A stretch of 64,000 bases of DNA from DAITAZ01 sp036824045 (GCA_036824045.1 DAITAZ010000001.1:124001-188000), one strand, 5' to 3'; positions 46,561 through 55,895 are shown, numbered from the stretch's first letter. The notes: generated by a model not told the origin, from the sequence alone. Program-made: numbers and translations.

Positions 46561-47349
46561 ATGACGCTACCGGCGCCCCTGCCTGCCAAGCTGGCCCCTT
46601 CCGGAGCAGTACCGGAGGGAACGCATGTGCCGGCGGATCGCAGCATCCAGTGGATCCAGGCGGGCTGGCAGATCTTCATGAGCAACCCCGGCATGTGGGT
46701 CTTGGTGGCGTTGCTGCTCACCCTGCTGCTGGCGATATTGCCCCTGCTGCTGCCGGGGATCGGGAGCCTGGTGGTGCTGATGCTGTGCCCGGCCTTTCTG
46801 GCCGGTCTGGTGCTGGGTTGCGACGCGCTCAAACAACGCCAGGAACTCCCGCTGGACTGCCTGTTTGCCGGCTTGAGGGGGCACGCGGGCGCCCTGCTCC
46901 AGCTCGGCATGTTCTATCTGGTCGCCGCTGCCGCGGTGGTGTTCGTCGGGCTCATGCTTGCGTTGCTGCCTGGCGTAGCCGGTTTCAACGCACTGAATGA
47001 TCAGAACTGGTTCGGATTTGGCAGCGGATTGTTTGGCAGCTTCCTGATCGGCGGCATGGCGCTCTACGTTCCTTGGGTGCTGCTGATGATGGCGCTTTGG
47101 TTTGCACCGGCGCTGGTCGTGTTCCGCGACCAAACGCCACTGAACGCCATGCGCGCGAGCGTGAAGGCCTGTGCCCACAATATTGGCGCATTTACCCTGC
47201 TCGGCCTTGCGTTGTATGTGTGCACGTGGCTCGCGCTCCTTCCCACCTTGGGACTCGGCTTCCTCGTGCTGGTTCCGGTCGTTGCAGGTACCATGTACGC
47301 CTCGTTCTTGGACGTTTTTGGTTCGGCGCCGAACACCCCTCTGCGCTGA
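46561..47349 (+). CDS. BPSS1780-like membrane protein, copy 1
   Basis: 262 residues from the ATG at 46561 (in-frame ATGs at 46540 and earlier are possible; no strong ribosome site marks any). Six membrane segments are visible. The opening WIQAGWQIFMSNPGMWVLVALL and the late FAPALVVFRDQTPLNAMRASVKACAHNIGAF are typical of this family of betaproteobacterial membrane proteins of unknown function. It is followed after ten bases by a related gene. Confidence 0.78.
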   Translation: MTLPAPLPAKLAPSGAVPEGTHVPADRSIQWIQAGWQIFMSNPGMWVLVALLLTLLLAILPLLLPGIGSLVVLMLCPAFLAGLVLGCDALKQRQELPLDCLFAGLRGHAGALLQLGMFYLVAAAAVVFVGLMLALLPGVAGFNALNDQNWFGFGSGLFGSFLIGGMALYVPWVLLMMALWFAPALVVFRDQTPLNAMRASVKACAHNIGAFTLLGLALYVCTWLALLPTLGLGFLVLVPVVAGTMYASFLDVFGSAPNTPLR

Positions 47350-47359
47350 CCCCCCTGCG

Positions 47360-48142
47360 ATGCACGCCTACACCGTTCACACCCAGCGCGGCTGGCGCTG
47401 GTTGGCCGAAGGGTTCGCCCTCTTCCGGCGCAACCCGCCCCTCATGATGTTCCTCGTCGTCGGGTACTGGATGACCCTGGTGCTCATCAACCTGTTCCCG
47501 ATCATCGGTCAGATCGCCGCCTATCTCTGCATGCCAGCCCTGACGATCAGCGTATTGAACGGCTGCCGCAGCATCGACCGGGGAGACGGTACGGACTTCA
47601 CCCTGTTGCTGTCTGGTTTCCAGGAGAATCTGCCGGCGCTGCTCAAGCTCGGCGCCTTCTATCTGTTGGCCTCCCTGTGCATTCTAGGCTTCACCGTGTG
47701 GGTGGACGGGGGTAAGTTGCTGGATCTGATGCTCAGTGGCAAGCGCCCTGACCGCAATATACTGACCGCCCCCGAACTGGCCACCGCTGCCCAGATTGCC
47801 CTGCTGCTCATGATCCCGGTCCTGATGGCAATCTGGTTCGCCCCCTTGCTCGCCGCCTGGCGGGCGGTGCCGCCGACAAAAGCCCTGTTTTTCAGTTTCG
47901 TGGCCTGCTGGCGCAACTGGAAGGCTTTCCTTGCGTACGGTCTGAACGTCGCCTTCTGGTCGGCCATCGTCCCCGGGTTCATCCTCGGACTGGCCTTGTG
48001 GATCTCGGAACCGTTTTTCCCGACGTTCTTCGCGGGCCTGTCGCTGGTGATGTTCCTGGTTTTCCTCCCGTCGCTATTTGCCAGCTTCTACATCAGCGCG
48101 GAAGACATTTTCGGCTTGGGCGACCGCGCCGCCAAATCCTGA
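47360..48142 (+). CDS. BPSS1780-like membrane protein, copy 2
   Basis: 260 residues, the same six-segment plan as the preceding gene: GWRWLAEGFALFRRNPPLMMFLVVGYW at the start and FAPLLAAWRAVPPTKALFFSFVACWRNWKAF near the end. Start at the ATG at 47360. The two are tandem paralogues in one operon, probably a heteromeric or redundant pair in the inner membrane. Function unknown. Confidence 0.8.
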   Translation: MHAYTVHTQRGWRWLAEGFALFRRNPPLMMFLVVGYWMTLVLINLFPIIGQIAAYLCMPALTISVLNGCRSIDRGDGTDFTLLLSGFQENLPALLKLGAFYLLASLCILGFTVWVDGGKLLDLMLSGKRPDRNILTAPELATAAQIALLLMIPVLMAIWFAPLLAAWRAVPPTKALFFSFVACWRNWKAFLAYGLNVAFWSAIVPGFILGLALWISEPFFPTFFAGLSLVMFLVFLPSLFASFYISAEDIFGLGDRAAKS

Positions 48143-48300
48143 CTCTCCTGCACAGGCACTCGGATCCCCCCGAGGCAACTGCACCGCAGGCGACTGCCCC
48201 GGCACAGGACGCGTGCCTTCACCCGAGCACGCCGCAGCCCGTGCCCGGCGGATCGTCTTTTCGTTTATATTTCAGCGGACAACCCCAACACCGGACAGGC

Positions 48301-48678
48301 ATGGACATTCGTAAACTGGAAGGAATCGTCATCGAAGCGCTGGAAGACATCAAAGCGCGCAACATTGAAGTCATCACCACCTCGGGGCAATGTGCCCTGT
48401 ACGATGCAGTGGTGATCGCCACCGCCGAATCGGCGCGGCAAACCAAGGCCTTGGCACGCCACGTACAAGACGTCGTCCGGGCTGCCGGCGGAGAGGTGAT
48501 CGGCGTGGAAGGCGAACAGACCGGGGACTGGGTGCTGGTGGATTTGGGCGATGTGGTGGTGCATATCATGCAGCCTGCGATCCGGGACTATTACAACCTG
48601 GAAGAACTGTGGCTCGGGGCACCCACCCGCCATGTGCCGGGTGGCGCCCGGCCACGCAACATTCCCTCAGGCGCCTGA
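48301..48678 (+). CDS. rsfS: ribosomal silencing factor RsfS
   Basis: 125 residues. RsfS binds ribosomal protein uL14 and blocks subunit joining when nutrients are short. Signatures are ALEDIKARNIEVI, DAVVIATAESARQTKALA, GEQTGDWVLVDLGDVVVHI and RDYYNLEELW. It starts the rsfS-rlmH-maf-rng cluster; in many proteobacteria nadD precedes it, here two membrane-protein genes do. ATG at 48301. Confidence 0.96.
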   Translation: MDIRKLEGIVIEALEDIKARNIEVITTSGQCALYDAVVIATAESARQTKALARHVQDVVRAAGGEVIGVEGEQTGDWVLVDLGDVVVHIMQPAIRDYYNLEELWLGAPTRHVPGGARPRNIPSGA

Positions 48679-48705
48679 CCCGGGTTCAGGAGCGTCGGCG
48701 CCGCG

Positions 48706-49176
48706 ATGAAACTGCACCTCGTTGCCGTGGGCTCCCGGATGCCAGGCTGGGTCGATGAAGGCTTTCAGGATTTCGCCCGGCGATTCCCACGTGACCTGCC
48801 TTTACTGCTAACGGAGATCCGACCGGAAGCCCGCAACCTGGGCAAGCCCGTGGAAGCAATGCTCGCGGCCGAAGAAGTGCGTATACGTGCCGCACTGCCC
48901 CATGGCTGCCGCTTGGTGATTCTCGACGAAAGAGGCCAGGACCTGGGGTCCCGGCAATTGGCGGATCGCTTGCGCCACTGGCAGAGCGACGGGCGGGATG
49001 TGGCGCTGGTCATCGGCGGACCCGATGGCCTGTCGCCGGGCCTCAAGCAACAGGCGGCCGAAGCACTCCGCCTGTCCAGCCTGACCTTGCCTCACGCGCT
49101 GGCCAGGGTCGTCCTTGCGGAAGCCTTGTACCGCGCCCATAGCCTGCTCAGCAACCACCCCTACCACCGGGACTAG
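48706..49176 (+). CDS. rlmH: 23S rRNA (pseudouridine1915-N3)-methyltransferase RlmH
   Basis: 156 residues, full length for this SPOUT-class enzyme that methylates pseudouridine 1915 of 23S rRNA. The S-adenosylmethionine knot shows LVIGGPDGLSPG and LPHALARVVLAEALYRAHSLLSNHPYHRD at the C-terminus. GGAG at 48689-48692 precedes the ATG. Follows rsfS by 27 bases. Confidence 0.97.
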   Translation: MKLHLVAVGSRMPGWVDEGFQDFARRFPRDLPLLLTEIRPEARNLGKPVEAMLAAEEVRIRAALPHGCRLVILDERGQDLGSRQLADRLRHWQSDGRDVALVIGGPDGLSPGLKQQAAEALRLSSLTLPHALARVVLAEALYRAHSLLSNHPYHRD

Positions 49177-49228
49177 CTCTTGCCAGCCTCGCCCTCCTCA
49201 AGAGGGTTCACCACGCGGCCTCCCCACC

Positions 49229-49843
49229 ATGCTTGCCACCCACCGCATCTACCTCGCCTCCTCCAGCCCGCGGCGCCGCGAGCTGCTCGGTCAGATCCAT
49301 GTGGATTTCGAAGTGCTCGCCTTCCGGGGCGCCCCCCGGCTGGATCCGGACGTCAGCGAGGCGGTGCTGCCCGGCGAGGCAGCATTGGCTTACGCCCAGC
49401 GGGTTGCCCGAGCCAAGGCGGATGCGGGACTAAAACGCCTGGAGTGGCGGCAGCTGCCGTCCAGGCCCGTGCTGGCCGCCGACACCACTGTGGTTATCAA
49501 CGGGGAGATTCTGGGCAAACCGGACAGCGCCGAGCATGCGGTGGTAATGCTTCGCGCCTTGTCCGGAACAGTGCATCAGGTCATCACGGCCGTTGCCATT
49601 GCCCTGCCCGACGCAATGCTTGAAGCCACCAGCGTCAGCGACGTGCGCTTCCGCGACCTGGATGAGGCCGAAATCCGGCGTTATGTGGCGACACGGGAAC
49701 CTCTGGACAAAGCCGGCGCCTATGGGATTCAGGGGCGTGCCGCGGCCTTCGTCGAAGAGATCCGCGGCAGCTACAGCGGAATCGTCGGCCTGCCGTTATT
49801 TGAAACGGCTTGCCTGCTCCGCCAGGCGGGCTACCCAATCTAG
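49229..49843 (+). CDS. maf: Maf-type nucleoside triphosphate pyrophosphatase
   Basis: 204 residues from the ATG at 49229. Maf proteins hydrolyse dTTP/UTP or modified nucleotides. Signatures are LASSSPRRRELL, DTTVVINGEILGKP and GAYGIQGRAAAFVEEIRGSYSGIVGLPLFE. The order rlmH-maf-rng is typical of proteobacteria, which favours the YhdE (dTTP/UTPase) subgroup. Confidence 0.95.
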   Translation: MLATHRIYLASSSPRRRELLGQIHVDFEVLAFRGAPRLDPDVSEAVLPGEAALAYAQRVARAKADAGLKRLEWRQLPSRPVLAADTTVVINGEILGKPDSAEHAVVMLRALSGTVHQVITAVAIALPDAMLEATSVSDVRFRDLDEAEIRRYVATREPLDKAGAYGIQGRAAAFVEEIRGSYSGIVGLPLFETACLLRQAGYPI

Positions 49844-49924
49844 TTGGAAGGGGCAAGGTGCAAGCGCTGCATGCAGTGGTACCGATGAGCAGGGCTTGCG
49901 CATTTCATCTTTCCTCGGTCAATC

Positions 49925-51379
49925 ATGAGCGACGAGTTCCTCATCAATTTCACCCCGCAGGAAACGCGGGTTGCCCTGCTGCAGCAAGGTGTCGTGCAGG
50001 AGTTGCATATCGAGCGCACAACCAGCCACGGGCTGGTAGGCAACATCTACCTCGGCCGGGTAGTCAGGGTATTGCCGGGCATGCAGTCGGCTTTCGTGGA
50101 CATCGGCCTGGAACGCACCGCGTTCCTCCACGTGGCCGATATCTGGGAGGGTCGCCACAACGGTGACCCCGGGCGTCCGATCGAGCGCATTCTGACCGAG
50201 GGCCAGAACCTGACTGTTCAGGTACTCAAGGATCCCATCGGCACCAAGGGCGCACGCCTGTCTACACAGATCAGCATCGCGGGTCGCCTGCTGGTGTACC
50301 TGCCCCAGGAGCGGCATATCGGCGTTTCCCAGCGCATCGAGAAGGAATCCGACCGGGAAGCCCTGCGCCTGCGGCTACAGGCACTGGTGTCACCGGACGA
50401 AAAAGGGGGCTTCATCGTCCGTACCGTGGCGGAAAACGCCAGTGAAGACGAGCTCGCGCTGGATATCGACTACCTGCGCAAAACGTGGGCCGAAATCCGC
50501 AATGCAGCCGTACAGGCGCGGCCCCCGGCGCTGCTCTATGAAGACCTCACCCTGGGGCTGCGGGTGTTGCGGGATCTGGTCACCAAGGAAACAAGCCGGA
50601 TCGTGGTGGATTCCCGTGAGAATCACACCAAGTTGTCCGCCTTCGCCCACGAATACATGCCTCAGCTCGCCCCATTGCTGGAGCACTACACGGGGGAGCG
50701 TCCGCTGTTCGATCTGCATGGGGTGGAAGAAGAGATCCAGAAGGCGCTTGCCCGGAGGGTGGAGCTGAAGTCCGGTGGGTATCTGATCATCGATCAGACC
50801 GAGGCAATGACAACCATCGACGTCAACACAGGCGGCTTCGTGGGCGCCCGCAACTTCGACGACACGATCTTCAAGACCAACCTGGAAGCAGCACAGGCCA
50901 TTGCGCGGCAACTGCGGCTGCGCAATCTGGGTGGCATCATCATCGTAGACTTCATCGACATGGAAAACGATGAGCACCGCACCGCGGTGCTCGCAGAATT
51001 CAACCGCGCACTCGCCAAGGACCATACTCGCATGACTGTGAGCGGGTTCACCGCGCTCGGCCTGGTGGAAATGACCCGTAAGCGCACTCGCGAAAGCCTC
51101 GCCCATGTGTTGTGCGAGGCGTGTCCGGTATGCAGCGGCCGGGGAGAACTCAAGACCGCGCGCACGGTCTGCTACGAAATTCTGCGTGAACTGCTGCGAG
51201 AAGCACGCCAGTTCAACGCCAAGGAGTTCCGCATACTCGGCGCCCCCGCAGTCATCGACCTCTTCGCCGACGAAGAAAGCCAGTCCCTCGCGATGCTCTC
51301 AGATTTCATCGGCAAACCCATATCCGTTCAGGCGGAGTCCGGCTACAGCCAGGAGCAGTACGACATCGTTCTCATGTGA
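49925..51379 (+). CDS. rng: ribonuclease G
   Basis: 484 residues, the length of RNase G rather than RNase E. It matures the 5' end of 16S rRNA and decays some mRNAs. It opens MSDEFLINFTPQETRVALLQQG, has an S1 domain near 35-120, catalytic magnesium ligands D299 (TTIDVNTGGF) and D342 (IIIVDFIDMEN), and the CPVCSGRG zinc link at about 403. Last gene of the cluster. Confidence 0.96.
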   Translation: MSDEFLINFTPQETRVALLQQGVVQELHIERTTSHGLVGNIYLGRVVRVLPGMQSAFVDIGLERTAFLHVADIWEGRHNGDPGRPIERILTEGQNLTVQVLKDPIGTKGARLSTQISIAGRLLVYLPQERHIGVSQRIEKESDREALRLRLQALVSPDEKGGFIVRTVAENASEDELALDIDYLRKTWAEIRNAAVQARPPALLYEDLTLGLRVLRDLVTKETSRIVVDSRENHTKLSAFAHEYMPQLAPLLEHYTGERPLFDLHGVEEEIQKALARRVELKSGGYLIIDQTEAMTTIDVNTGGFVGARNFDDTIFKTNLEAAQAIARQLRLRNLGGIIIVDFIDMENDEHRTAVLAEFNRALAKDHTRMTVSGFTALGLVEMTRKRTRESLAHVLCEACPVCSGRGELKTARTVCYEILRELLREARQFNAKEFRILGAPAVIDLFADEESQSLAMLSDFIGKPISVQAESGYSQEQYDIVLM

Positions 51380-51806
51380 GCACCCGGCAACGGCGCCATT
51401 CACCCGCACGGCATTGCATCTTGCCCTGGCGCCAGCATGAAAAATTCACTGTGGTAAGCGCTGACCGATTGCTAGAATGCGCTCCGCACGGCGTAGGAAA
51501 TGGGTATAGCCCCCACGTCGGGCGATAACTAGAAATCCTTCGCGGGAGTTAGCGTCTGTTTGACGCCTTGAGCCGGGAGACCTCGGTCGGGTACAGCCCG
51601 CCGCTGCGCACCCGCAGGCGCACAAGCATTGTCTGGCGGTCCCGGTGGCGCTGGCCACCCCGGATATTTCCGGCCCGTGCCGAACGGGGGACCGCCTTCC
51701 GTTTTTCCGTCTCCTCCACACGCGCCATTCGGACACTGCCCGGGCCCTGGCTTGGGTAAACTCTCCCGGAGGACGCCCCGAGTGTCCGGCACGCCAAGGA
51801 CTCCGA
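51380..51806. other. gene-free stretch before lgt
   Basis: 427 bases. Open frames exist on both strands but read as low-complexity Pro/Arg/Gly chains and have no ribosome sites. A TAGAAT box at 51473-51478 may be the -10 of an lgt promoter, without a good -35. No known RNA family is recognised. Confidence 0.4.
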
Positions 51807-52610
51807 ATGCTGACCCATCCCCAGTTTGATCCGGTGGCCATTGCCATCGGCCCCGTTGCCGTTCGCTGGTACGGTTTGATGTACCTGCTGGCCTTTACCC
51901 TGTTCATCCTGCTTGGGCGACGCCGTATCAGCCAAGGGCTTGCGCAAGGCTGGAGCCGGGAACAACTGGACGATCTGCTCTTTTTCGGCGTGCTGGGGGT
52001 CGTGATCGGTGGCCGGCTGGGCCAGGTGCTGTTCTTCGAGCCGGGATATTACCTGGCCAACCCGACCGAGATTCTCGCCGTCTGGAAGGGCGGCATGTCC
52101 TTCCACGGCGGCTTTCTCGGCGTGCTGGTGGCCATGGCGTTCTACGCCCGCAAGACGGGACGGGCGTTCCTGCAAGTGACTGATTTCATCGCGCCGCTTG
52201 TCCCCACCGGCCTGGCAGCGGGCCGCATCGGCAACTTCATCAACGGCGAGCTATGGGGCCGGCCTGCTGCCCCAGACCTGCCCTGGGCCATGATTTTTCC
52301 CCATGTGGACGCCTTGCCCCGCCACCCGTCCCAACTCTATCAGGCGGGACTGGAAGGGCTTGCCCTGTTCCTCGTCCTCTGGGCCTATACCCGTCGCCCC
52401 CGGCCAGTGGGAGCGGCCTCGGCCGTGTTCCTGATCGGTTACGGCATTTTCCGCTTCGCCGCCGAGTTCTTCCGCACCCCGGATGACGGCATCTTCGGCT
52501 ACCTCAGTTTCGGGATATCCATGGGGCAATGGCTCAGCGTGCCCATGATCCTGGCGGGCATCGCCTTGCTCGCCACCGCCCTGAAGCCGCCTCCTAACGA
52601 CAGGCGTTGA
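51807..52610 (+). CDS. lgt: prolipoprotein diacylglyceryl transferase
   Basis: 267 residues from the ATG at 51807. Lgt adds diacylglycerol to the lipobox cysteine of prelipoproteins in the inner membrane. Seven membrane segments, H100 in GGMSFHGGFLGV, R140 in the GRIGNFINGELWGRP signature, and the RHPSQLYQAGLEG loop are present. It overlaps the 3' end of convergent pyrF by 17 bases. Confidence 0.96.
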   Translation: MLTHPQFDPVAIAIGPVAVRWYGLMYLLAFTLFILLGRRRISQGLAQGWSREQLDDLLFFGVLGVVIGGRLGQVLFFEPGYYLANPTEILAVWKGGMSFHGGFLGVLVAMAFYARKTGRAFLQVTDFIAPLVPTGLAAGRIGNFINGELWGRPAAPDLPWAMIFPHVDALPRHPSQLYQAGLEGLALFLVLWAYTRRPRPVGAASAVFLIGYGIFRFAAEFFRTPDDGIFGYLSFGISMGQWLSVPMILAGIALLATALKPPPNDRR

Positions 52611-53406
52611 TCGCGTCCCGGGTGGCGATGGCGACCTGTCTGGCAGCGGCGGCAAAGTCCTCGCCCTGACCCGCATACAGGATGGCGCGGGAAGAATTGA
52701 TCATCAGTCCAGTCCCGTCGGTGCAACGACCGGCAGCCATGGTGGCTGCCACATCCCCCCCCTGGGCGCCGATCCCCGGCACCAGCAGTGGCATGTCGCC
52801 CACGATGCGCCTTACCTCGCCAAGCTCCCGAGGGAAGGTGGCGCCCACCACCAGCGCACATCGCCCCCCCGGGTCCCAGTGGCCCGACACAAGTTCCGCC
52901 ACATGTTGGTAGAGGGGGCGGCCTCCGGTGTCGAGAAACTGGAGGTCGCTTCCACCGGGGTTGGAAGTCCGACACAGGACGATCACCCCGCGGTCCGGCC
53001 ACTCCAGGTAAGGCTCCACTGAATCCCGGCCCATGTACGGATTCACTGTCACTGCGTCGGCTCTGTAGCGTTCAAAGGCCTCTCGGGCGTACTGCTCCGC
53101 GGTACTGCCAATGTCTCCCCGTTTGGAGTCCAGCAAGACAGGAATTCCCGGTGCCCGCTCGTGGATGTAGGCGACCAGCGCTTCCAGTTGAGCCTCTGCC
53201 CGCTCCGCGGCAAAGTAGGCAATCTGGGGCTTGTAGGCACAAACCAGATCGGCCGTTGCATCCACGATCCCGCGGCAAAATTCGTAAATGGCATCGGTGC
53301 GCCCTTGGAGATGAAGCGGAAAGCGGCTTGGATCCGGATCAAGCCCCACGCACAGCAGGGAATGGCTGGCCGCCCAGGCGGCCCGGAGAGCTTCTGCGAA
53401 TTTCAT
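52594..53406 (-). CDS. pyrF: orotidine 5'-phosphate decarboxylase, type 2
   Basis: 270 residues from the ATG at 53406; an in-frame ATG at 53442 with a better ribosome site would add 12 residues. It makes UMP from OMP. The type 2 form is shown by SLLCVGLDPDPSRFP, the catalytic LDSKRGDIG with K95, and VPGIGAQGGD near the end. Convergent with and overlapping lgt. Confidence 0.95.
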   Translation of the reverse strand: MKFAEALRAAWAASHSLLCVGLDPDPSRFPLHLQGRTDAIYEFCRGIVDATADLVCAYKPQIAYFAAERAEAQLEALVAYIHERAPGIPVLLDSKRGDIGSTAEQYAREAFERYRADAVTVNPYMGRDSVEPYLEWPDRGVIVLCRTSNPGGSDLQFLDTGGRPLYQHVAELVSGHWDPGGRCALVVGATFPRELGEVRRIVGDMPLLVPGIGAQGGDVAATMAAGRCTDGTGLMINSSRAILYAGQGEDFAAAARQVAIATRDAINACR

Positions 53407-53539
53407 GAGGAAAGAGTCTGAATAGGGTTCCTGACGTGCCATTTTACCCGCCGCCGGCACCGTCCCGGTGCAGGCGCCCAAGTTCTGCTTGTGTTACCGT
53501 TGGCCCCGTTTTTCAAACCACTTGAGGGAGTGGATACCC

Positions 53540-54016
53540 ATGACAACAAGACCTTTCAAGATTCTCGGCATTCAGCAAATCGCCATCGGCGGACCGTCCA
53601 AGGAGCGGCTCAAGACCCTGTGGGTCGACAAGCTTGGGCTGGAAGTGACGGGCAACTTTGTTTCGGAACGTGAAAACGTGGATGAGGACATCTGCGCCAT
53701 GGGCAGCGGCCCGTTCAAGGTGGAAGTTGACCTGATGCAACCGCTCGATCCCGAAAAGAAACCCGCCGTACACGCCACGCCGCTCAACCATGTGGGCTTG
53801 TGGGTGGACGATCTGCCCAAGGCCGTGGAATGGCTCAGTGCCAACGGCGTGCGTTTTGCCCCCGGCGGCATCCGGCGCGGGGCCGCCGGATTCGACATCA
53901 CCTTTCTCCACCCCAAAGGCAATGAGGAGTTCCCCGTTGGGGGTGAAGGTGTATTGATCGAACTGGTGCAGGCGCCCCCGGAAGTAGTGGAAGCATTCGC
54001 CAAACTGGCCGGCTGA
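53540..54016 (+). CDS. VOC-family protein, candidate methylmalonyl-CoA epimerase
   Basis: 158 residues from the ATG at 53540, after GAGGGAG. The glyoxalase/VOC fold is visible: ILGIQQIAIGGPS at the start, LNHVGLWVDDLPKAVEWL in the second half, and GVLIELVQAPPEV at the end. In methylmalonyl-CoA epimerase the metal ligands are His, Gln, His and Glu. Here H84 and E141 are in place, but the first ligand position is Q13, as in human glyoxalase I. The pathway genes for propionyl-CoA carboxylase and methylmalonyl-CoA mutase lie 2-9 kb away and no other epimerase is in the window, which favours the epimerase role. Glyoxalase I is the alternative. Confidence 0.65.
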   Translation: MTTRPFKILGIQQIAIGGPSKERLKTLWVDKLGLEVTGNFVSERENVDEDICAMGSGPFKVEVDLMQPLDPEKKPAVHATPLNHVGLWVDDLPKAVEWLSANGVRFAPGGIRRGAAGFDITFLHPKGNEEFPVGGEGVLIELVQAPPEVVEAFAKLAG

Positions 54017-54035
54017 AATCGGCCACTCACTCCGA

Positions 54036-54066
54036 AAACAAAGGGGCCCGTTCGGGCCCCTTGTTT
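54036..54066. terminator. bidirectional terminator after the VOC gene
   Basis: GGGGCCC (54043-54049), GTTC loop, GGGCCCC (54054-54060), extended by A-T pairs on both sides and followed by TTGTTTTG. It serves the convergent VOC and protease genes. Confidence 0.88.
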
Positions 54067-54085
54067 TGTCCGGAGACAGCAAGGC

Positions 54086-54967
54086 TCAAAGCTGGCGCGA
54101 CGAAAAGGTATCGCACTCGCGGAAGCTGCCACTCTGGATGCCCCGACGGAACCAGCGCACCCGTTGCTCCGAACTGCCATGGGTGAAGCTGTCGGGCACC
54201 GCATAGCCTTGGGCCTGCTTTTGCAGCCGGTCATCGCCGATGGCGGCGGCGGCCGTCAGCGCCTCTTCTATGTCGCCCTGCTCCAGGATATTGCGGGCCT
54301 GATTGGCGTGGTGCGCCCAGACACCGGCCAAACAATCGGCTTGCAGCTCGAGCCGAATCGACAGCGCGTTGGCCTGGGCCTGGCCTCCTCGGCGCTGCGC
54401 CGCCTCGACTTTCTCGGAAATGCCAAGCTGGTGCTGCACATGGTGCCCAATCTCATGGGCAATCACATAAGCTTGGGCGAAATCTCCAGGTGCGCGAAAA
54501 CGCTGCTGCAGCTCCCGGAAGAAGGCCAGATCGAGGTAGACCTTTTCGTCCGCGGGGCAATAGAACGGTCCCATCGCCGCCTGCCCCACGCCGCAGGCAC
54601 TGCGCGTCGCCCCGGAATACAGCACCAGACGGGGCTCCCGGTACTCCTTTCCGGCCTGACGGAACAGGGTCTTCCAGGTGTCCTCGGTGTCGCCCAGGAC
54701 GACCGAGACAAAGCGACCCATTTCGTCGTCCGCGCCACCGGCTGCGCCGCTTTGCTGCTGCGGGGGGGCTTGGGTCGGCGCCTCCACCACGCCCTGGTTG
54801 AGGATGGCGGTCGGATCCACCCCAAAGAAATACCAGGCCGCCAGCGCCATGATGATCGTCCCCAGACCAATGGAGCGCCCACCGACCGGAAGACCTCCAC
54901 CACCGCCACCACCGCCACCCCGCCGGTCTTCCACGTTGTCACTTTGTCGTCCGCCTTCCCAACGCAT
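54086..54967 (-). CDS. ypfJ: YpfJ-type putative neutral zinc metallopeptidase
   Basis: 293 residues. A short cytoplasmic start contains nine consecutive glycines (residues 17-25); one membrane segment follows (34-50, IGLGTIIMALAAWYFFGV). The periplasmic domain has the zinc motif HEIGHH (171-176), CGVGQAAMGPFYCPADEKVYLDL and ELQADCLAGVWAHH with the third ligand. The family is widespread but its substrate is unknown. The glycine run is encoded by a repetitive GGT/GGC tract. Confidence 0.92.
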   Translation of the reverse strand: MRWEGGRQSDNVEDRRGGGGGGGGGLPVGGRSIGLGTIIMALAAWYFFGVDPTAILNQGVVEAPTQAPPQQQSGAAGGADDEMGRFVSVVLGDTEDTWKTLFRQAGKEYREPRLVLYSGATRSACGVGQAAMGPFYCPADEKVYLDLAFFRELQQRFRAPGDFAQAYVIAHEIGHHVQHQLGISEKVEAAQRRGGQAQANALSIRLELQADCLAGVWAHHANQARNILEQGDIEEALTAAAAIGDDRLQKQAQGYAVPDSFTHGSSEQRVRWFRRGIQSGSFRECDTFSSRQL

Positions 54968-55137
54968 GCCAGAATCCCCCGTCCGTTATTCTAGGCATGG
55001 ATTTTAGCAACCCGGAACGGCCGTACGGCACGCAGCCCGGGGTTCCCGCCTCAAAGAGTGTCAATTTTGTAAAGCGGGCTTGCCGGCCGGAGGCCGTTCA
55101 TCTAGCGTGAGGGGCAATTCTTGCAGGAGACCGCTTC

Positions 55138-55878
55138 GTGCCCGCCCCGATTCCGCGCCCACTGACACTTCCCGACATCAGCCAGGCCCTGCGCGATGCC
55201 GGCGCGGTGCTGGCCCGCACGCCCTTGGTGAGTACAGCTTTCACCCTGGTGTTCGCCTGTGCCGGCGCAGTGCTGGCGATCGTGCTGTGGCGGCTGGGCC
55301 TCACCTTGATGCTGTTGCCACTCGCCAGCGGTTTCATGTTGATCGGCCCGGCCTTCCTGGGTGGGTTCTTCCGCATCCGTCACGCCCTGCGCACCCGGGG
55401 CGAAGCGGGTTTCGGCGATATCGTCGCCGGACTGTTTTCCACCTCCGCGGAGCTATGGGCGCTGTCGCTGATCCTCGCCTTCCTGTTTTTCATCTGGATC
55501 ACGGACGCCGGTGTGCTCTACAGCTTTACCGTGGGAGGCGACGTGGCGGACTGGCTGGAGTCCTCGGCCGAGGTCGGGGGCATCCAGCACTTCCTGTTCT
55601 GGGGCTCGCTGATGGGGGCGGTTCTGGCCACTGCGAGCTACGTGATCTCGGTATTCTCCGTCCCACTGCTGCTGGAACGCCGCGCCTCGCTGGTGGCCGC
55701 GGTCATTGCCAGCGTGCACGCGGTGCGCATCGCGCCCGTCGCCTGCCTGGTCTGGGGCGCTCTGCTGGCTGCCACCCTGATCCCCAGCGCGCTCTTCCCT
55801 CCCCTTCTGCTGCTCACACTGCCCCTCATGTCCTACGCCAGCGAGGGCATCTATCGCCGGGTATTTCCGGCGGGTTAA
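55138..55878 (+). CDS. DUF2189 integral membrane protein
   Basis: 246 residues from a GTG after AGGAG. Six membrane segments. The LPLASGFMLIGPAFLGGFFRI stretch is typical of DUF2189 proteins, which are common in beta- and alphaproteobacteria near respiratory genes but lack a known function. Convergent with the carboxylase operon; the terminator at 55896 lies between. Confidence 0.82.
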   Translation: MPAPIPRPLTLPDISQALRDAGAVLARTPLVSTAFTLVFACAGAVLAIVLWRLGLTLMLLPLASGFMLIGPAFLGGFFRIRHALRTRGEAGFGDIVAGLFSTSAELWALSLILAFLFFIWITDAGVLYSFTVGGDVADWLESSAEVGGIQHFLFWGSLMGAVLATASYVISVFSVPLLLERRASLVAAVIASVHAVRIAPVACLVWGALLAATLIPSALFPPLLLLTLPLMSYASEGIYRRVFPAG

Positions 55879-55895
55879 CACGAAACACATCAAGC

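Noticed and set aside
53540..54016. Calling the VOC protein lactoylglutathione lyase (glyoxalase I)
   Set aside because: The Gln at the first ligand position allows it, but the nearby propionyl/methylmalonyl genes and lack of another epimerase in the window make epimerase the better guess.
54880..54925. Short-unit repeat in the ypfJ 5' end as a CRISPR or minisatellite
   Set aside because: It is only the coding of a nine-glycine run by mixed glycine codons, with no spacers.
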